From: CAVZLD01 sp964522605 | GTDB taxonomy: Bacteria; Planctomycetota; Planctomycetia; Pirellulales; Pirellulaceae | Assembly (NCBI GenBank): GCA_964522605.1 | Contig: CAZFWV010000301.1 | Coordinates: forward strand, 1-8,455 | DNA length: 8,455 nt | Direction: 5' to 3' | Part shown: positions 1 to 5,886 of the stretch, piece by piece | Layout of the letters: each line of letters starts with the position of its first letter | Numbering within the stretch: position 1 is the stretch's first letter | Notes under the pieces: generated by a model | What the model was told of the DNA's origin: nothing | The model's database searches: none | Seen by the model: only the letters and a program-made list of their open reading frames with translations | Translations under genes and position numbers: made by a program

Positions 1-48
1 AGTGGATCGGGTCGGCTACGGACGAGCCTGTCAGATTTTCAACAGCCC
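1..48 (-). repeat. End of a dispersed insertion-type repeat (partial copy)
   Basis: Read on the minus strand, positions 45 to 1 match 4055-4099 at 40 of 45 bases without gaps, including the shared block AATCTGACAGGCTCGT. The other copy is the left end of the 267-bp element at 4051-4317, so this is the same end of another copy, in inverted orientation. The terminus (GGGCTGTTGA on the minus strand) lies at about position 48, directly against the palindrome at 49-110. The rest of the copy runs out of the window to the left. Confidence 0.75.
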
Positions 49-110
49 AGGGCGAGGCTCCTGCCGAGCCGAAGATGCGACAAACGCCGGCTCCGCAGGA
101 GCCTCGCCCT
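49..110. repeat. Palindromic interspersed repeat, GEAPAEP type
   Basis: Two 22-base arms (49-70 and 89-110) are inverted copies with one mismatch, around an 18-base spacer. The arm core is GAGGCTCCTGC. A second copy with the same arm and spacer lengths but a different spacer sequence lies at 8399 to the window end. It sits 27 bp beyond the stop of the minus-strand DUF1501 gene and could act as an mRNA-end hairpin. However, there is no T-run on that strand, so it is called a repeat, not a terminator. Confidence 0.85.
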
Positions 111-137
111 CCCAGTTTTGAAACTGCCTCTACGTAC

Positions 138-1601
138 TCAAGCCAGAATCTCCCGGACCACCCGACCATGGACATCCGTCAGCCGGAAGTCGCGTCCTTG
201 AAAGCGGAACGTCAATCGTTCGTGATCAAATCCCAACAAGTGCAGGATGGTCGCCTGCAGGTCGTGAACGTGCACGGGGTCATAGGCAACCTGGAACCCC
301 AATTCGTCGGAGTCGCCATAATGGAACCCCGCACGCACACCGCCTCCGGCAAGAAACATCGTGTAGCAGTCCGGAAAGTGATCGCGGCCCAGGATCTCGC
401 TCTGGGCCGTGCGTCCTTCCCGGAACGGCGTCCTGCCAAACTCCCCACTGAAGATCACCAGGGTTTCCTCCAGCAGCCCGCGACGTTTCAGATCATGTAT
501 CAACGCGGCAACCGGTTGATCCATGAGACGACACTTTTGTGTCAGTCCATCACGAATATCTTCGCGCGGATTGGTCCCGTGAAAATCCCATCCCCAATCG
601 AACAGCTGAACGAAGCGGACCCCTTGCTCGACCAGACGTCGGGCAAGCAGACAATTATTCGCCAGGCTCGATGCGCCGGGTTGCGCGCCATACTCCCGCA
701 GGATCGTGGTCGGTTCCTGTGCGATGTCCATGACTTCGGGAACTGACATCTGCATCCGGTATGCGAGCTCATATTGCGCAATGCGTGTCTGCGTTTCTGG
801 ATGACCAAACTCGTCCAACTGCAACTGGTTCAGGTCGCGCAGCGCGTCGAGACTGATGCGCCGCATTGTGCGATCCATGCCCGGTGGATCGGAGACGAAC
901 AGTACCGGATCGCCTTGCGTTCGACATTGGACGCCTTGGTACACGGAGGGTAGAAAGCCACTGCCCCAGGCACTCTTGCCGGCACTCGGATTGCTACCAC
1001 CCGAGAGCAAGACGACGAAACCGGGGAGGTTCTCATTCTCCGAACCGAGTCCATAGGTCACCCACGATCCGAGCGACGGTCGGCCCATCCGCGGAGATCC
1101 CGTATAGAGCAGCATTTGGGCGGGCGCGTGGTTGAATTGGTCGGTGTACATGGACTTGATGACGCACAAGTCATCGACAACGGTCGTCAAGTGCGGAACC
1201 GCATCGGACAGCCAGGTTCCGCTGCCGCCGTACTGGCGAAACGAACGCGGAGTTCCCAGAAGCGTGGGCGTTCCGCTCGTGAAAGCAAAGCGTTTGCCGC
1301 GCAAAAACTCGTCGGGACAAGGTTGTCCGTTGCGCTTGACGAGTTCCGGCTTGTAGTCGAATAAATCCAAATGCGGTGGCGAACCCGCCATATGCAGGTA
1401 GATGACATTCTTGGCTCGCGGCGCGAACGGCGCGGGGCGAACCGCCAAGGGATTGTCCGCCCCTGGATGGGCTGCCAGCTCGCTGCGCAACAGGCCACTC
1501 AATGCCAGGCTGCCCATTCCCAGGCGACAATTCTGCAGAAAATGCCGACGGGTTGTCGCTTGAAGAAAATCGGTGTGATTCCGGGGTTCGGGGTCATTCA
1601 T
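138..1601 (-). CDS. DUF1501 family protein, Tat-exported (487 aa)
   Basis: The protein belongs to the DUF1501 family (PF07394), which has an alkaline-phosphatase/sulfatase-like fold; the substrate is not established. The N-terminus has a twin-arginine motif TTRRHFLQ (residues 16-23), followed by a hydrophobic stretch around 27-38, so Tat export is expected. Family motifs follow: VIYLHMAGSPPHLDLFDYKP (66-85), FDWGWDFHG (334-342), FSGEFGRTP (384-392), GRDHFPDCYTMFLAGGG (405-421) and an HVHDLQATILHLLG region near 444. The acidic and His residues in the last three are plausible metal ligands by analogy with the fold. The length is normal for the family and the gene looks intact. Its ATG overlaps the stop of the upstream PSCyt gene (ATGA at 1601-1598), which implies translational coupling. 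Such pairs are usual in planctomycetes, where roles in degrading complex or sulfated polysaccharides have been suggested but are not shown here. Confidence 0.93.
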   Translation of the reverse strand: MNDPEPRNHTDFLQATTRRHFLQNCRLGMGSLALSGLLRSELAAHPGADNPLAVRPAPFAPRAKNVIYLHMAGSPPHLDLFDYKPELVKRNGQPCPDEFLRGKRFAFTSGTPTLLGTPRSFRQYGGSGTWLSDAVPHLTTVVDDLCVIKSMYTDQFNHAPAQMLLYTGSPRMGRPSLGSWVTYGLGSENENLPGFVVLLSGGSNPSAGKSAWGSGFLPSVYQGVQCRTQGDPVLFVSDPPGMDRTMRRISLDALRDLNQLQLDEFGHPETQTRIAQYELAYRMQMSVPEVMDIAQEPTTILREYGAQPGASSLANNCLLARRLVEQGVRFVQLFDWGWDFHGTNPREDIRDGLTQKCRLMDQPVAALIHDLKRRGLLEETLVIFSGEFGRTPFREGRTAQSEILGRDHFPDCYTMFLAGGGVRAGFHYGDSDELGFQVAYDPVHVHDLQATILHLLGFDHERLTFRFQGRDFRLTDVHGRVVREILA

Positions 1602-3832
1602 CGTTTCGACAAAGTCTCATCTAAGTTGAGCAATACGTTGCTGACAACGGTCCACGCAGCCAACGCGGCGACGTCGGTCTCGGGGGGAAGCGGACCCAGA
1701 GGTTCCGTCGCAAGCCGCTCCGCCTGCTCCGGCTGCGATTGCAGGCGAGTTCGCGCCTGATGGAAGAGTCCGACCAACCGCGTTTGTTCGTCGGGAGCCG
1801 GTGGCCGCGCCAGACAGAGCAGAACTGCGTATGCCACGCGTTCAGCCGGCTCGCCGCCGCCCTCTTCAGTGATTCGCCGCGCCAGGCCCTGAGCCGCCTC
1901 CCAGAAGACCGGATCGTTCAGCGTGACCAGGGCCTGCAGGGGCGTATTCGTGCGTAGTCGGCGAATCGTGCAGACTTCACGACTCGGCGCGTCAAACGTA
2001 ATCAGCGAAGGGTAGGGGGTCGTGCGGCGCCAGAACGTGTAGAGACTGCGCCGATAACGGTCTTCTCCCGGACTCGTTTCCCAATCGGTGGATCCGCCGA
2101 ATGCTGCGTTCAGTCCCAGCGCGGGTTGCGGCGGACGGACGGACGGACCGTGCCGACGATCACTCAGCAGCCCCGCGACGGCGAGCGCCTGATCACGAAT
2201 CATCTCGCCGGAAAGACGGAAGCTGGCACCCCGACTGAGCCAACGATTATCCGGATCGAACTCGAGTTTTCGCGGGGTTACGTGGGAGGCTTGGCGATAG
2301 GTCGCCGAAGTGACAATCTGTCGCAAGAGCCGCTGGCAATCCCAGCCGTTCTGCTGGAAATCGAAGGCCAGATAGTCCAACAGTTCGGGATGAGACGGGG
2401 GCTCGCCCTGCGTTCCAAAATCCTCGCTCGTTTCAACCAACCCCACGCCGAACAGTTGCTCCCAGAACCGATTGACCGCAACTCGGGCCGTCAACGGGTT
2501 TCGCGGATCGACCAACCAGTGCGCGATCGCCAACCGATCCGGTTCCACGGATTGCGGCAATGGGTGAAAGGCGGCCGGCACACCGGGCGAAACGGCATCA
2601 CCGAGATTTCGGAAGTTCCCCCGAATCTGAATGTGGGTCGCCCGGCGTTGGTCTGTCGGCAACTCCCGCATCACGGGAGTACTGACACCGTCGGGATACT
2701 CGGGAAGGACTTCCTGCAGTGTCGGGGACTCGTCCCCTCGGTCCGCGTCCTGGGTGTTGTTGAAGACGGCGAGAAACCGGTAATATTCCTCCTGGGAAAT
2801 TGGATCGTACTTGTGCGTATGGCACTGGGCACAACCCATCGTCAATCCCATCCACACCTGCATGGTCGTGTTGACTCGATCAACGACGGCAGCCATGCGA
2901 AACTCTTCATCATCCGTACCGCCTTCGCTGTTCGTCATCGTATTGCGGTGGAAGGCTGTCGCCCGTTGTTGGTCGCTCGTTGCTTCCGGCAACAGATCGC
3001 CCGCCAGTTGCTCGATCGTAAATTGATCGAACGGCAGATTGCGGTTCCAGGCATCGATCACCCAGTCGCGATAGCGCCAGATCACGCGCGGAGGATCTTG
3101 CGCGTAACCGGCCGAATCGGCGTAGCGTGCCAGGTCCAACCACACGCGGGCCCACCGTTCGCCATAGGCGGGCGACTGCAACAACCGATCGATCAGACGC
3201 TGGTCGGCATCCGATGCGGGGTCCTCGACAAATGCGCGGACTTCGGCAGGACTCGGGGGTAAGCCGGTCAAGTCCAAGGACAGACGCCGAATGAGCGTGT
3301 AGCGATCGGCTTCCTCGGCGGGCTCGAGGCCCCGTTGTCGCAACCGCCGGAGAACGAACGCATCGAGCGGCTGACGGACCCACGGATCGTGTCGGAGTTC
3401 TTGGGGCGGCGTGACCGGTTCCAGGGGAACGAAAGACCAATGCTGCTCGTAGGGAGCGCCGGCAGCAATCCAGCGCCGAATCCGCTCGATCTCGGAATCG
3501 TTCAGCGGATCCCCGGTTCCGTCCGGTGGCATCCGCATCCCTTCGTCCGAAGAGGTAATGCGAATCCACAGTTCACTCTCGTCCGGCTGTCCCGGAACGA
3601 TTGCCCGGCTGCCACTGTCCAGTTCCGCCAATGCTGCCGCACGTTGATCCAGGCGTAATCCGGCCTCGCGCGTTTCGGCATCCGGACCGTGGCAGGTGAA
3701 ACAGCGGTTGGCCAGCAGCGGGCGAATCTGCGCCGAAAACGAAAAGTCGGGTGGATCGTCCGACTCCGCACCGAAAACGGACGGCACTCCAGCAGCCAGG
3801 AGAAACCAGATTGCGAACCAGCGAACACTCAT
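1598..3832 (-). CDS. PSCyt1-DUF1549-DUF1553 secreted cytochrome-type protein (744 aa)
   Basis: A Sec-type signal peptide covers about residues 1-22 (hydrophobic WFAIWFLLAAGV, then a likely cleavage site near VFG-AES). A PSCyt1 domain (PF07635) follows at about 30-125 with the haem-binding motif CFTCH (C44, C47, H48). The DUF1549/PSCyt2 domain (PF07583) lies at about 150-360 and carries a second CXXCH, CAQCH (334-338), within the family signature running to YYRFLAVFNNTQDAD. The DUF1553/PSD1 domain (PF07587) covers about 430-690, with FWRRTTPYPSLITFDAPSRE (600-619) and TNTPLQALVTLNDPVFWEAA (628-647). It is one of the shorter members, with no obvious LamG or Ig-like insert. It is the first gene of a two-gene operon with DUF1501. 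Only 26 bp separate its start from the repeat beginning at 3859, so any promoter must lie in repeat DNA; no convincing one was seen. The enzymatic role of this phylum-specific family is unknown. Confidence 0.93.
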   Translation of the reverse strand: MSVRWFAIWFLLAAGVPSVFGAESDDPPDFSFSAQIRPLLANRCFTCHGPDAETREAGLRLDQRAAALAELDSGSRAIVPGQPDESELWIRITSSDEGMRMPPDGTGDPLNDSEIERIRRWIAAGAPYEQHWSFVPLEPVTPPQELRHDPWVRQPLDAFVLRRLRQRGLEPAEEADRYTLIRRLSLDLTGLPPSPAEVRAFVEDPASDADQRLIDRLLQSPAYGERWARVWLDLARYADSAGYAQDPPRVIWRYRDWVIDAWNRNLPFDQFTIEQLAGDLLPEATSDQQRATAFHRNTMTNSEGGTDDEEFRMAAVVDRVNTTMQVWMGLTMGCAQCHTHKYDPISQEEYYRFLAVFNNTQDADRGDESPTLQEVLPEYPDGVSTPVMRELPTDQRRATHIQIRGNFRNLGDAVSPGVPAAFHPLPQSVEPDRLAIAHWLVDPRNPLTARVAVNRFWEQLFGVGLVETSEDFGTQGEPPSHPELLDYLAFDFQQNGWDCQRLLRQIVTSATYRQASHVTPRKLEFDPDNRWLSRGASFRLSGEMIRDQALAVAGLLSDRRHGPSVRPPQPALGLNAAFGGSTDWETSPGEDRYRRSLYTFWRRTTPYPSLITFDAPSREVCTIRRLRTNTPLQALVTLNDPVFWEAAQGLARRITEEGGGEPAERVAYAVLLCLARPPAPDEQTRLVGLFHQARTRLQSQPEQAERLATEPLGPLPPETDVAALAAWTVVSNVLLNLDETLSKR

Positions 3833-3858
3833 GGTGCGTCTCGGGACTCCCCAGTAGG

Positions 3859-3916
3859 GATCGTGCAGTGTTTTCGTTGTTAGATCAGCGGAACTTACAC
3901 AGCCTCTCGCGCGAAG
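3859..3916 (+). repeat. Truncated left end of the MITE-like element (copy C)
   Basis: It begins ATCGTGCAG and includes CAGCGGAACTTA, matching the first 58 bp of the copy at 5484-5704 with roughly three quarters identity. The match stops exactly where the next copy (3917) starts with GTCGTGCGG. It is therefore a left end cut off by, or in tandem with, the neighbouring copy. It lies immediately upstream of the minus-strand PSCyt start. Confidence 0.6.
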
Positions 3917-4050
3917 GTCGTGCGGCTCTTAAGTTGCTGGTTCAATAGGTGTTACTTCACCCTCCCGCGCGGGAGGGTCGGACGCGGAGCGGCCGGGGAG
4001 GGGCTTTCGTGAACGAACACCACGGGCCGAATGCGTTGTGCGCTCCGCCC

Positions 4051-4317
4051 TGGCCTGTTGAGAATCTGACAGGCTCGTTTATAGCAGACCCGATCCACTC
4101 TGACTCCCCTCGCCCCGTTTCGGGGAGAGCGACGGGGGAGAGGGGCTTTCAACTCGCCGCAATCCACGAGGAATTTTGGGACTTTTCGATGCCGCGCCCC
4201 CTCATCCCCAGCCCTTCTCCCCCGCAAAGCCGGGGGAGAAGGGAGCGAGGATCTCGGTTCGTTCATTGCCTGCCAAGACTTCCCATGTTTCTGAGTCGAA
4301 AGCATTTTCAACAGCCC
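4051..4317. mobile_element. Nested 267-bp non-autonomous insertion with 10-bp target duplication
   Basis: The block is flanked by the direct repeat CGCTCCGCCC at 4041-4050 and 4318-4327. Removing the block plus one repeat copy restores the sequence of the uninterrupted element at 5484-5704 across the junction (CTCCGCCC followed by xCTCCGGGCC). The ends are short imperfect inverted repeats: TGGCCTGTTGAGAAT on the left, and GGGGCTGTTGAAAAT on the right read in reverse complement from 4318. Inside are a CCCCG-TTT-CGGGG hairpin (4113-4125) and a perfect 13-bp hairpin (4212-4224 with 4231-4243). No transposase is encoded. A second copy of the left end is at 1-48. Confidence 0.78.
4212..4243. repeat. 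Perfect 13-bp hairpin inside the nested element
   Basis: The left arm CCCTTCTCCCCCG and right arm CGGGGGAGAAGGG pair perfectly around the 6-base loop CAAAGC. There is no following T-run on either strand, so an intrinsic terminator is not supported. It is probably part of the interspersed element's structure. Confidence 0.75.
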
Positions 4318-4398
4318 CGCTCCGCCCGCTCCGGGCCTGCCGGCCCGACTCTCCCAGAGGGAGAGTGAATTCTGTTCATAAACGCCTGCAAAACCACC

Positions 4399-4525
4399 CG
4401 CGGAAAAGGGCGAGCCTTGTCCGCCTCGGCAGCGGTTTCATGATACCGCGCCTGATCGAAGCACATCCAGTTTGCAAAGAATCGATAGAGAGCAAGAAGA
4501 ACCGCGAGTTTGGCTCCAGCCAGCC
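4399..4525. other. Unique intergenic segment between repeat cluster and imuA promoter
   Basis: This is the non-repeat part of the 3833-4578 intergenic interval. No convincing gene is seen. The only structure noted is an 18-bp near-palindrome at 4432-4449 (GCGGTTTCATGATACCGC, 16 of 18 positions symmetric). It lies about 77 bp before the imuA -35 and could be a protein-binding site or chance. Confidence 0.4.
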
Positions 4526-4554
4526 TTGACGAGGATACGATACATTTGTACAGT
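4526..4554 (+). promoter_or_regulatory. Putative sigma70-type promoter of the mutasome cassette
   Basis: A -35 hexamer TTGACG (4526-4531) is followed after exactly 17 bp by a -10 hexamer TACAGT (4549-4554). The predicted transcript start is near 4561, giving a short leader that includes the imuA ribosome-binding site at 4564-4569. The match and spacing are good, but sigma factor preferences of the host are unknown, so this remains an inference. Confidence 0.55.
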
Positions 4555-4559
4555 ATCCT
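4532..4559. promoter_or_regulatory. 28-bp imperfect dyad: candidate SOS (LexA-type) operator
   Basis: The outer half-sites AGGATAC and GTATCCT and the inner half-sites TACA and TGTA are symmetric about a central TT. The only non-symmetric positions are two bases between the outer and inner halves on each side (GA and CA), plus the central pair. The dyad fills the gap between the -35 and -10 and overlaps the -10, which is where a repressor would block transcription. imuA-imuB-dnaE2 cassettes are LexA-controlled in the bacteria where this has been studied, so LexA is the natural candidate. The motif is not the E. coli CTGT-N8-ACAG box nor the Bacillus-type box. Confidence 0.6.
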
Positions 4560-4563
4560 AGGC

Positions 4564-4569
4564 AAGGAG
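4564..4569 (+). promoter_or_regulatory. Ribosome-binding site that fixes the imuA start
   Basis: AAGGAG lies 9 bases before the ATG at 4579. This supports the ATG over the in-frame TTG at 4510, which would place the promoter and dyad inside the coding region. Confidence 0.75.
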
Positions 4570-4578
4570 CTCGCTGCT

Positions 4579-5349
4579 ATGACCCGCCACTTTTCGTTGC
4601 CGCCGACTTTGGACTCATTGCCTGTAGCTGCTCGCGTTCGAACGCTGCAACAGCAGGTCCCCGGTCTTTGTGGGGGGAGTCATGTTTCGGCGACGAAAAG
4701 GACGCGCGTCTCGAGTGGCTGGCCGGCCTTGGATGCCTTACTTCCCGAACACGGATTTTCACGAGGCTCGTTGATTGAGTGGCTTTCGGAGGAGCCGGGC
4801 AGCGGGGTGGGCAGCCTGGCGTTGACGACGGCCCGTGAAGCCAGCCAGGAGGGTGGAGCGATTGTCATTTTGGATCCGAAAGGTTGGTTCTATCCACCCG
4901 CTGCAGCCGCCTGGGGAGTTGATTTGCAGCGTTTGATTTGGCTACGTCCCCGGGACGAGGCGAGTGCACTTTGGGCGCTGGACCAAGCACTCCGTTGTCG
5001 GGCGGTGGCAGCCGTTTGGGCCGCTCTGCCGCGTCTGGAAAGTCGTTGGTTCCGCCGCTTCCAGTTGGCGGTCGAATCCAGTGGCAACCTGGGTCTGTTT
5101 TTGCGTCCCGCCCAGGTGCGCGGGCAGCCGAGTTGGGCGGAGATCCAACTGGGCGTTCAATCGCGTCCGAGTCGTTCGGGCAGGCGTTGGCGTGTTGAGT
5201 TGATTCGGTGCCGCGGACAAGGACGCTCAGGACGAGGACAGCGCGGACAAGAACAGCGCAGCGAGGTGGAATTTCAGCTGGAAGAGTCCAGTGGGGTGTG
5301 GTCCTCCTCCCCACGGAGGTCGTGCAGTAAACATTCGCTAAACCCGTAG
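4579..5349 (+). CDS. imuA: ImuA: RecA-like accessory protein of the translesion mutasome (256 aa)
   Basis: ImuA proteins are RecA/SulA-like partners of ImuB and DnaE2 in damage-induced mutagenesis. Family features: TRVSSGWPALDALLPEHGFSRG (42-63), matching the RecA-type entry segment GxxxLDxLLPxGGxxRG; a degenerate P-loop-like turn EPGSGVGSLAL (72-82) without the Walker A lysine; a Walker B-like strand AIVILDP (94-100); WLRPRDEASALWALDQALRC (121-140); and RRWRVELIRCRG (202-213). A low-complexity Arg/Gly/Gln stretch follows (214-227). The start is set by AAGGAG at 4564-4569. The end is odd: from about residue 245 the coding sequence is repeat DNA (CGGAGGTCGTGCAG, 5314-5327), and the stop is inside the left arm of another repeat, so the native C-terminus has probably been replaced. 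Translation after the stop enters 537 bp of mostly repeat DNA before imuB. Family assignment is firm; full function of the altered tail is uncertain. Confidence 0.85.
   Translation: MTRHFSLPPTLDSLPVAARVRTLQQQVPGLCGGSHVSATKRTRVSSGWPALDALLPEHGFSRGSLIEWLSEEPGSGVGSLALTTAREASQEGGAIVILDPKGWFYPPAAAAWGVDLQRLIWLRPRDEASALWALDQALRCRAVAAVWAALPRLESRWFRRFQLAVESSGNLGLFLRPAQVRGQPSWAEIQLGVQSRPSRSGRRWRVELIRCRGQGRSGRGQRGQEQRSEVEFQLEESSGVWSSSPRRSCSKHSLNP
5314..5327 (+). repeat. Left member of a perfect 14-bp inverted repeat
   Basis: CGGAGGTCGTGCAG here is the exact reverse complement of 5696-5709. The two bracket a 396-bp repeat block lying between imuA and imuB. The following bases (TAAAC) are also nearly symmetric with the other side (rc TTTAT). 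This is the same terminus as the GTCGTGCAG end of the MITE-like element. It overlaps the last codons of imuA. Confidence 0.75.
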
Positions 5350-5473
5350 CCGCGGTGAGGTTCGTTTAACCGCGTGGGCAACGCCCCGCGTGCGGTAGCG
5401 CGCATTTCACTTGTCTAAGGCGAAATGGAAGCTTAGCCACGGGCAGACGTCGCCTGGCGGCTACGGGTTAAAC
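5337..5473. mobile_element. 137-bp MITE-like element with 17-bp terminal inverted repeats
   Basis: The left arm 5337-5353 (GCTAAACCCGTAGCCGC) and right arm 5457-5473 (GCGGCTACGGGTTAAAC) are inverted repeats with 15 of 17 positions matching. The interior is GC-rich and has no gene. It supplies the imuA stop codon (TAG, 5347-5349). It is a different repeat family from the GTCGTGCAG element that begins 11 bp to its right. No clear target duplication was found. Confidence 0.6.
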
Positions 5474-5483
5474 GAATAGTCAC

Positions 5484-5704
5484 GTCGTGCAGCTTTTAAG
5501 TTGTTGGTTCAGCGGAACTTATACACCCTCCCGCGCGGGAGGGTCGGACGCACAGCGGCCGGGGAGGGTCTTTCGTGAACGAGCAACACGCGCCGAATGC
5601 GTTGCGCACTCCGCCCTCTCCGGGCCTGCGGCCCGACTCTCCCAGAGGGAGAGTGAATTCGGTTCGTAAACGCCTGCAAGACCAACACTTATAAACTGCA
5701 CGAC
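5484..5704. mobile_element. Intact 221-bp MITE-like element (copy B)
   Basis: The left terminus GTCGTGCAGCTTTTAAGTTG (5484-5503, extending to 5508) is inverted as 5681-5704, ending AACTGCACGAC; the arms differ by two substitutions and a one-base gap. The interior has the perfect palindrome ACCCTCCCGCGCGGGAGGGT (5525-5544) and a CTCTCCC-AGA-GGGAGAG hairpin (5638-5654). It matches copy A, which is interrupted at 4051-4317. No transposase gene and no clear target duplication are present. Confidence 0.78.
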
Positions 5705-5770
5705 CTCCGAAGGGAGAGTGAATCCTGTTTGTAAACACTAACAAAATCAACAACTTCTAAGCTGCACGAT
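5705..5770. repeat. Truncated right end of the MITE-like element (copy D)
   Basis: The sequence repeats the right end of copy B: GGGAGAGTGAAT, then a GTTTGTAAAC-like segment, then CAACTTCTAAGCTGCACGAT. The last 19 bases or so are the inverse of the element's left terminus. Only the right-hand part is present, mirroring copy C (3859-3916), which keeps only a left end. The imuA gene therefore lies between outward-facing element ends on both sides. Confidence 0.6.
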
Positions 5771-5886
5771 CCCACGGCCAACGGTGGAAATTCGGCAAGA
5801 AATCGAGCGACCAACGGGAGCGGCCCGAACACGGGTGCAGTAGGCCCCTTGGGTTGTGGCCCTGCCGTTTACGAAGTCCCGTAACC
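5771..5886. other. Non-repeat leader before imuB
   Basis: This 116-bp stretch between the repeats and the imuB ATG contains no recognisable promoter and only a weak ribosome-binding site. One frame (5784-5843) reads VEIRQEIERPTGAARTRVQ then stop, which resembles the end of an ImuA-type protein and could be a stranded remnant. This is weak evidence. Confidence 0.3.

Larger units (their letters stand above)
3917..4398 (+). mobile_element. MITE-like element copy A, split by a nested insertion
   Basis: The left part (3917-4050) and right part (4318-4398) match, in order, the element at 5484-5704. Shared landmarks are the end GTCGTGC(A/G)GC, the perfect 20-bp palindrome ACCCTCCCGCGCGGGAGGGT (3959-3978 and 5525-5544), GCGGCCGGGGAGGG, TTTCGTGAACGA, GACTCTCCCAGAGGGAGAG (4347-4365) and TAAACGCCTGCAA. 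The internal 4051-4317 block is absent from the other copy. The right inverted terminus is missing here; similarity ends at about 4398. No coding sequence is convincing inside it, so the element would be non-autonomous. Confidence 0.75.

Noticed and set aside
75..746. 223-codon plus-strand frame opposite the end of DUF1501
   Set aside because: It overlaps the palindromic repeat and the conserved C-terminal half of DUF1501, and its product is Gln/Arg-rich with no recognisable domain.
2126..3262. Long open frame (378 codons) on the plus strand inside the PSCyt gene
   Set aside because: It is antisense to a gene with clear family motifs along its full length, has no family features of its own, and reflects GC-rich codon bias.
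3959..3978. Perfect palindrome ACCCTCCCGCGCGGGAGGGT as a terminator
   Set aside because: No T-run follows on either strand, there is no loop, and the same sequence recurs at 5525-5544 as part of a repeat element.
3949..4368. Open frames over the repeat cluster as hypothetical proteins
   Set aside because: They are translations of interspersed hairpin repeats, open in several frames because of GC-rich composition, and are interrupted differently in each copy.
4510..4578. Upstream TTG start for imuA adding 23 residues
   Set aside because: It would place the promoter and dyad in the coding region and lacks a ribosome-binding site; ATG 4579 has AAGGAG at ideal spacing.
3859..5770. CRISPR array
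   Set aside because: The repeats are long, inverted and nested, and irregularly spaced; there are no short direct repeats with unique spacers and no cas genes.
5854..5886. Upstream TTG start for imuB
   Set aside because: The extra residues are not like the family; ImuB homology begins at MKRILCLWLPEW.
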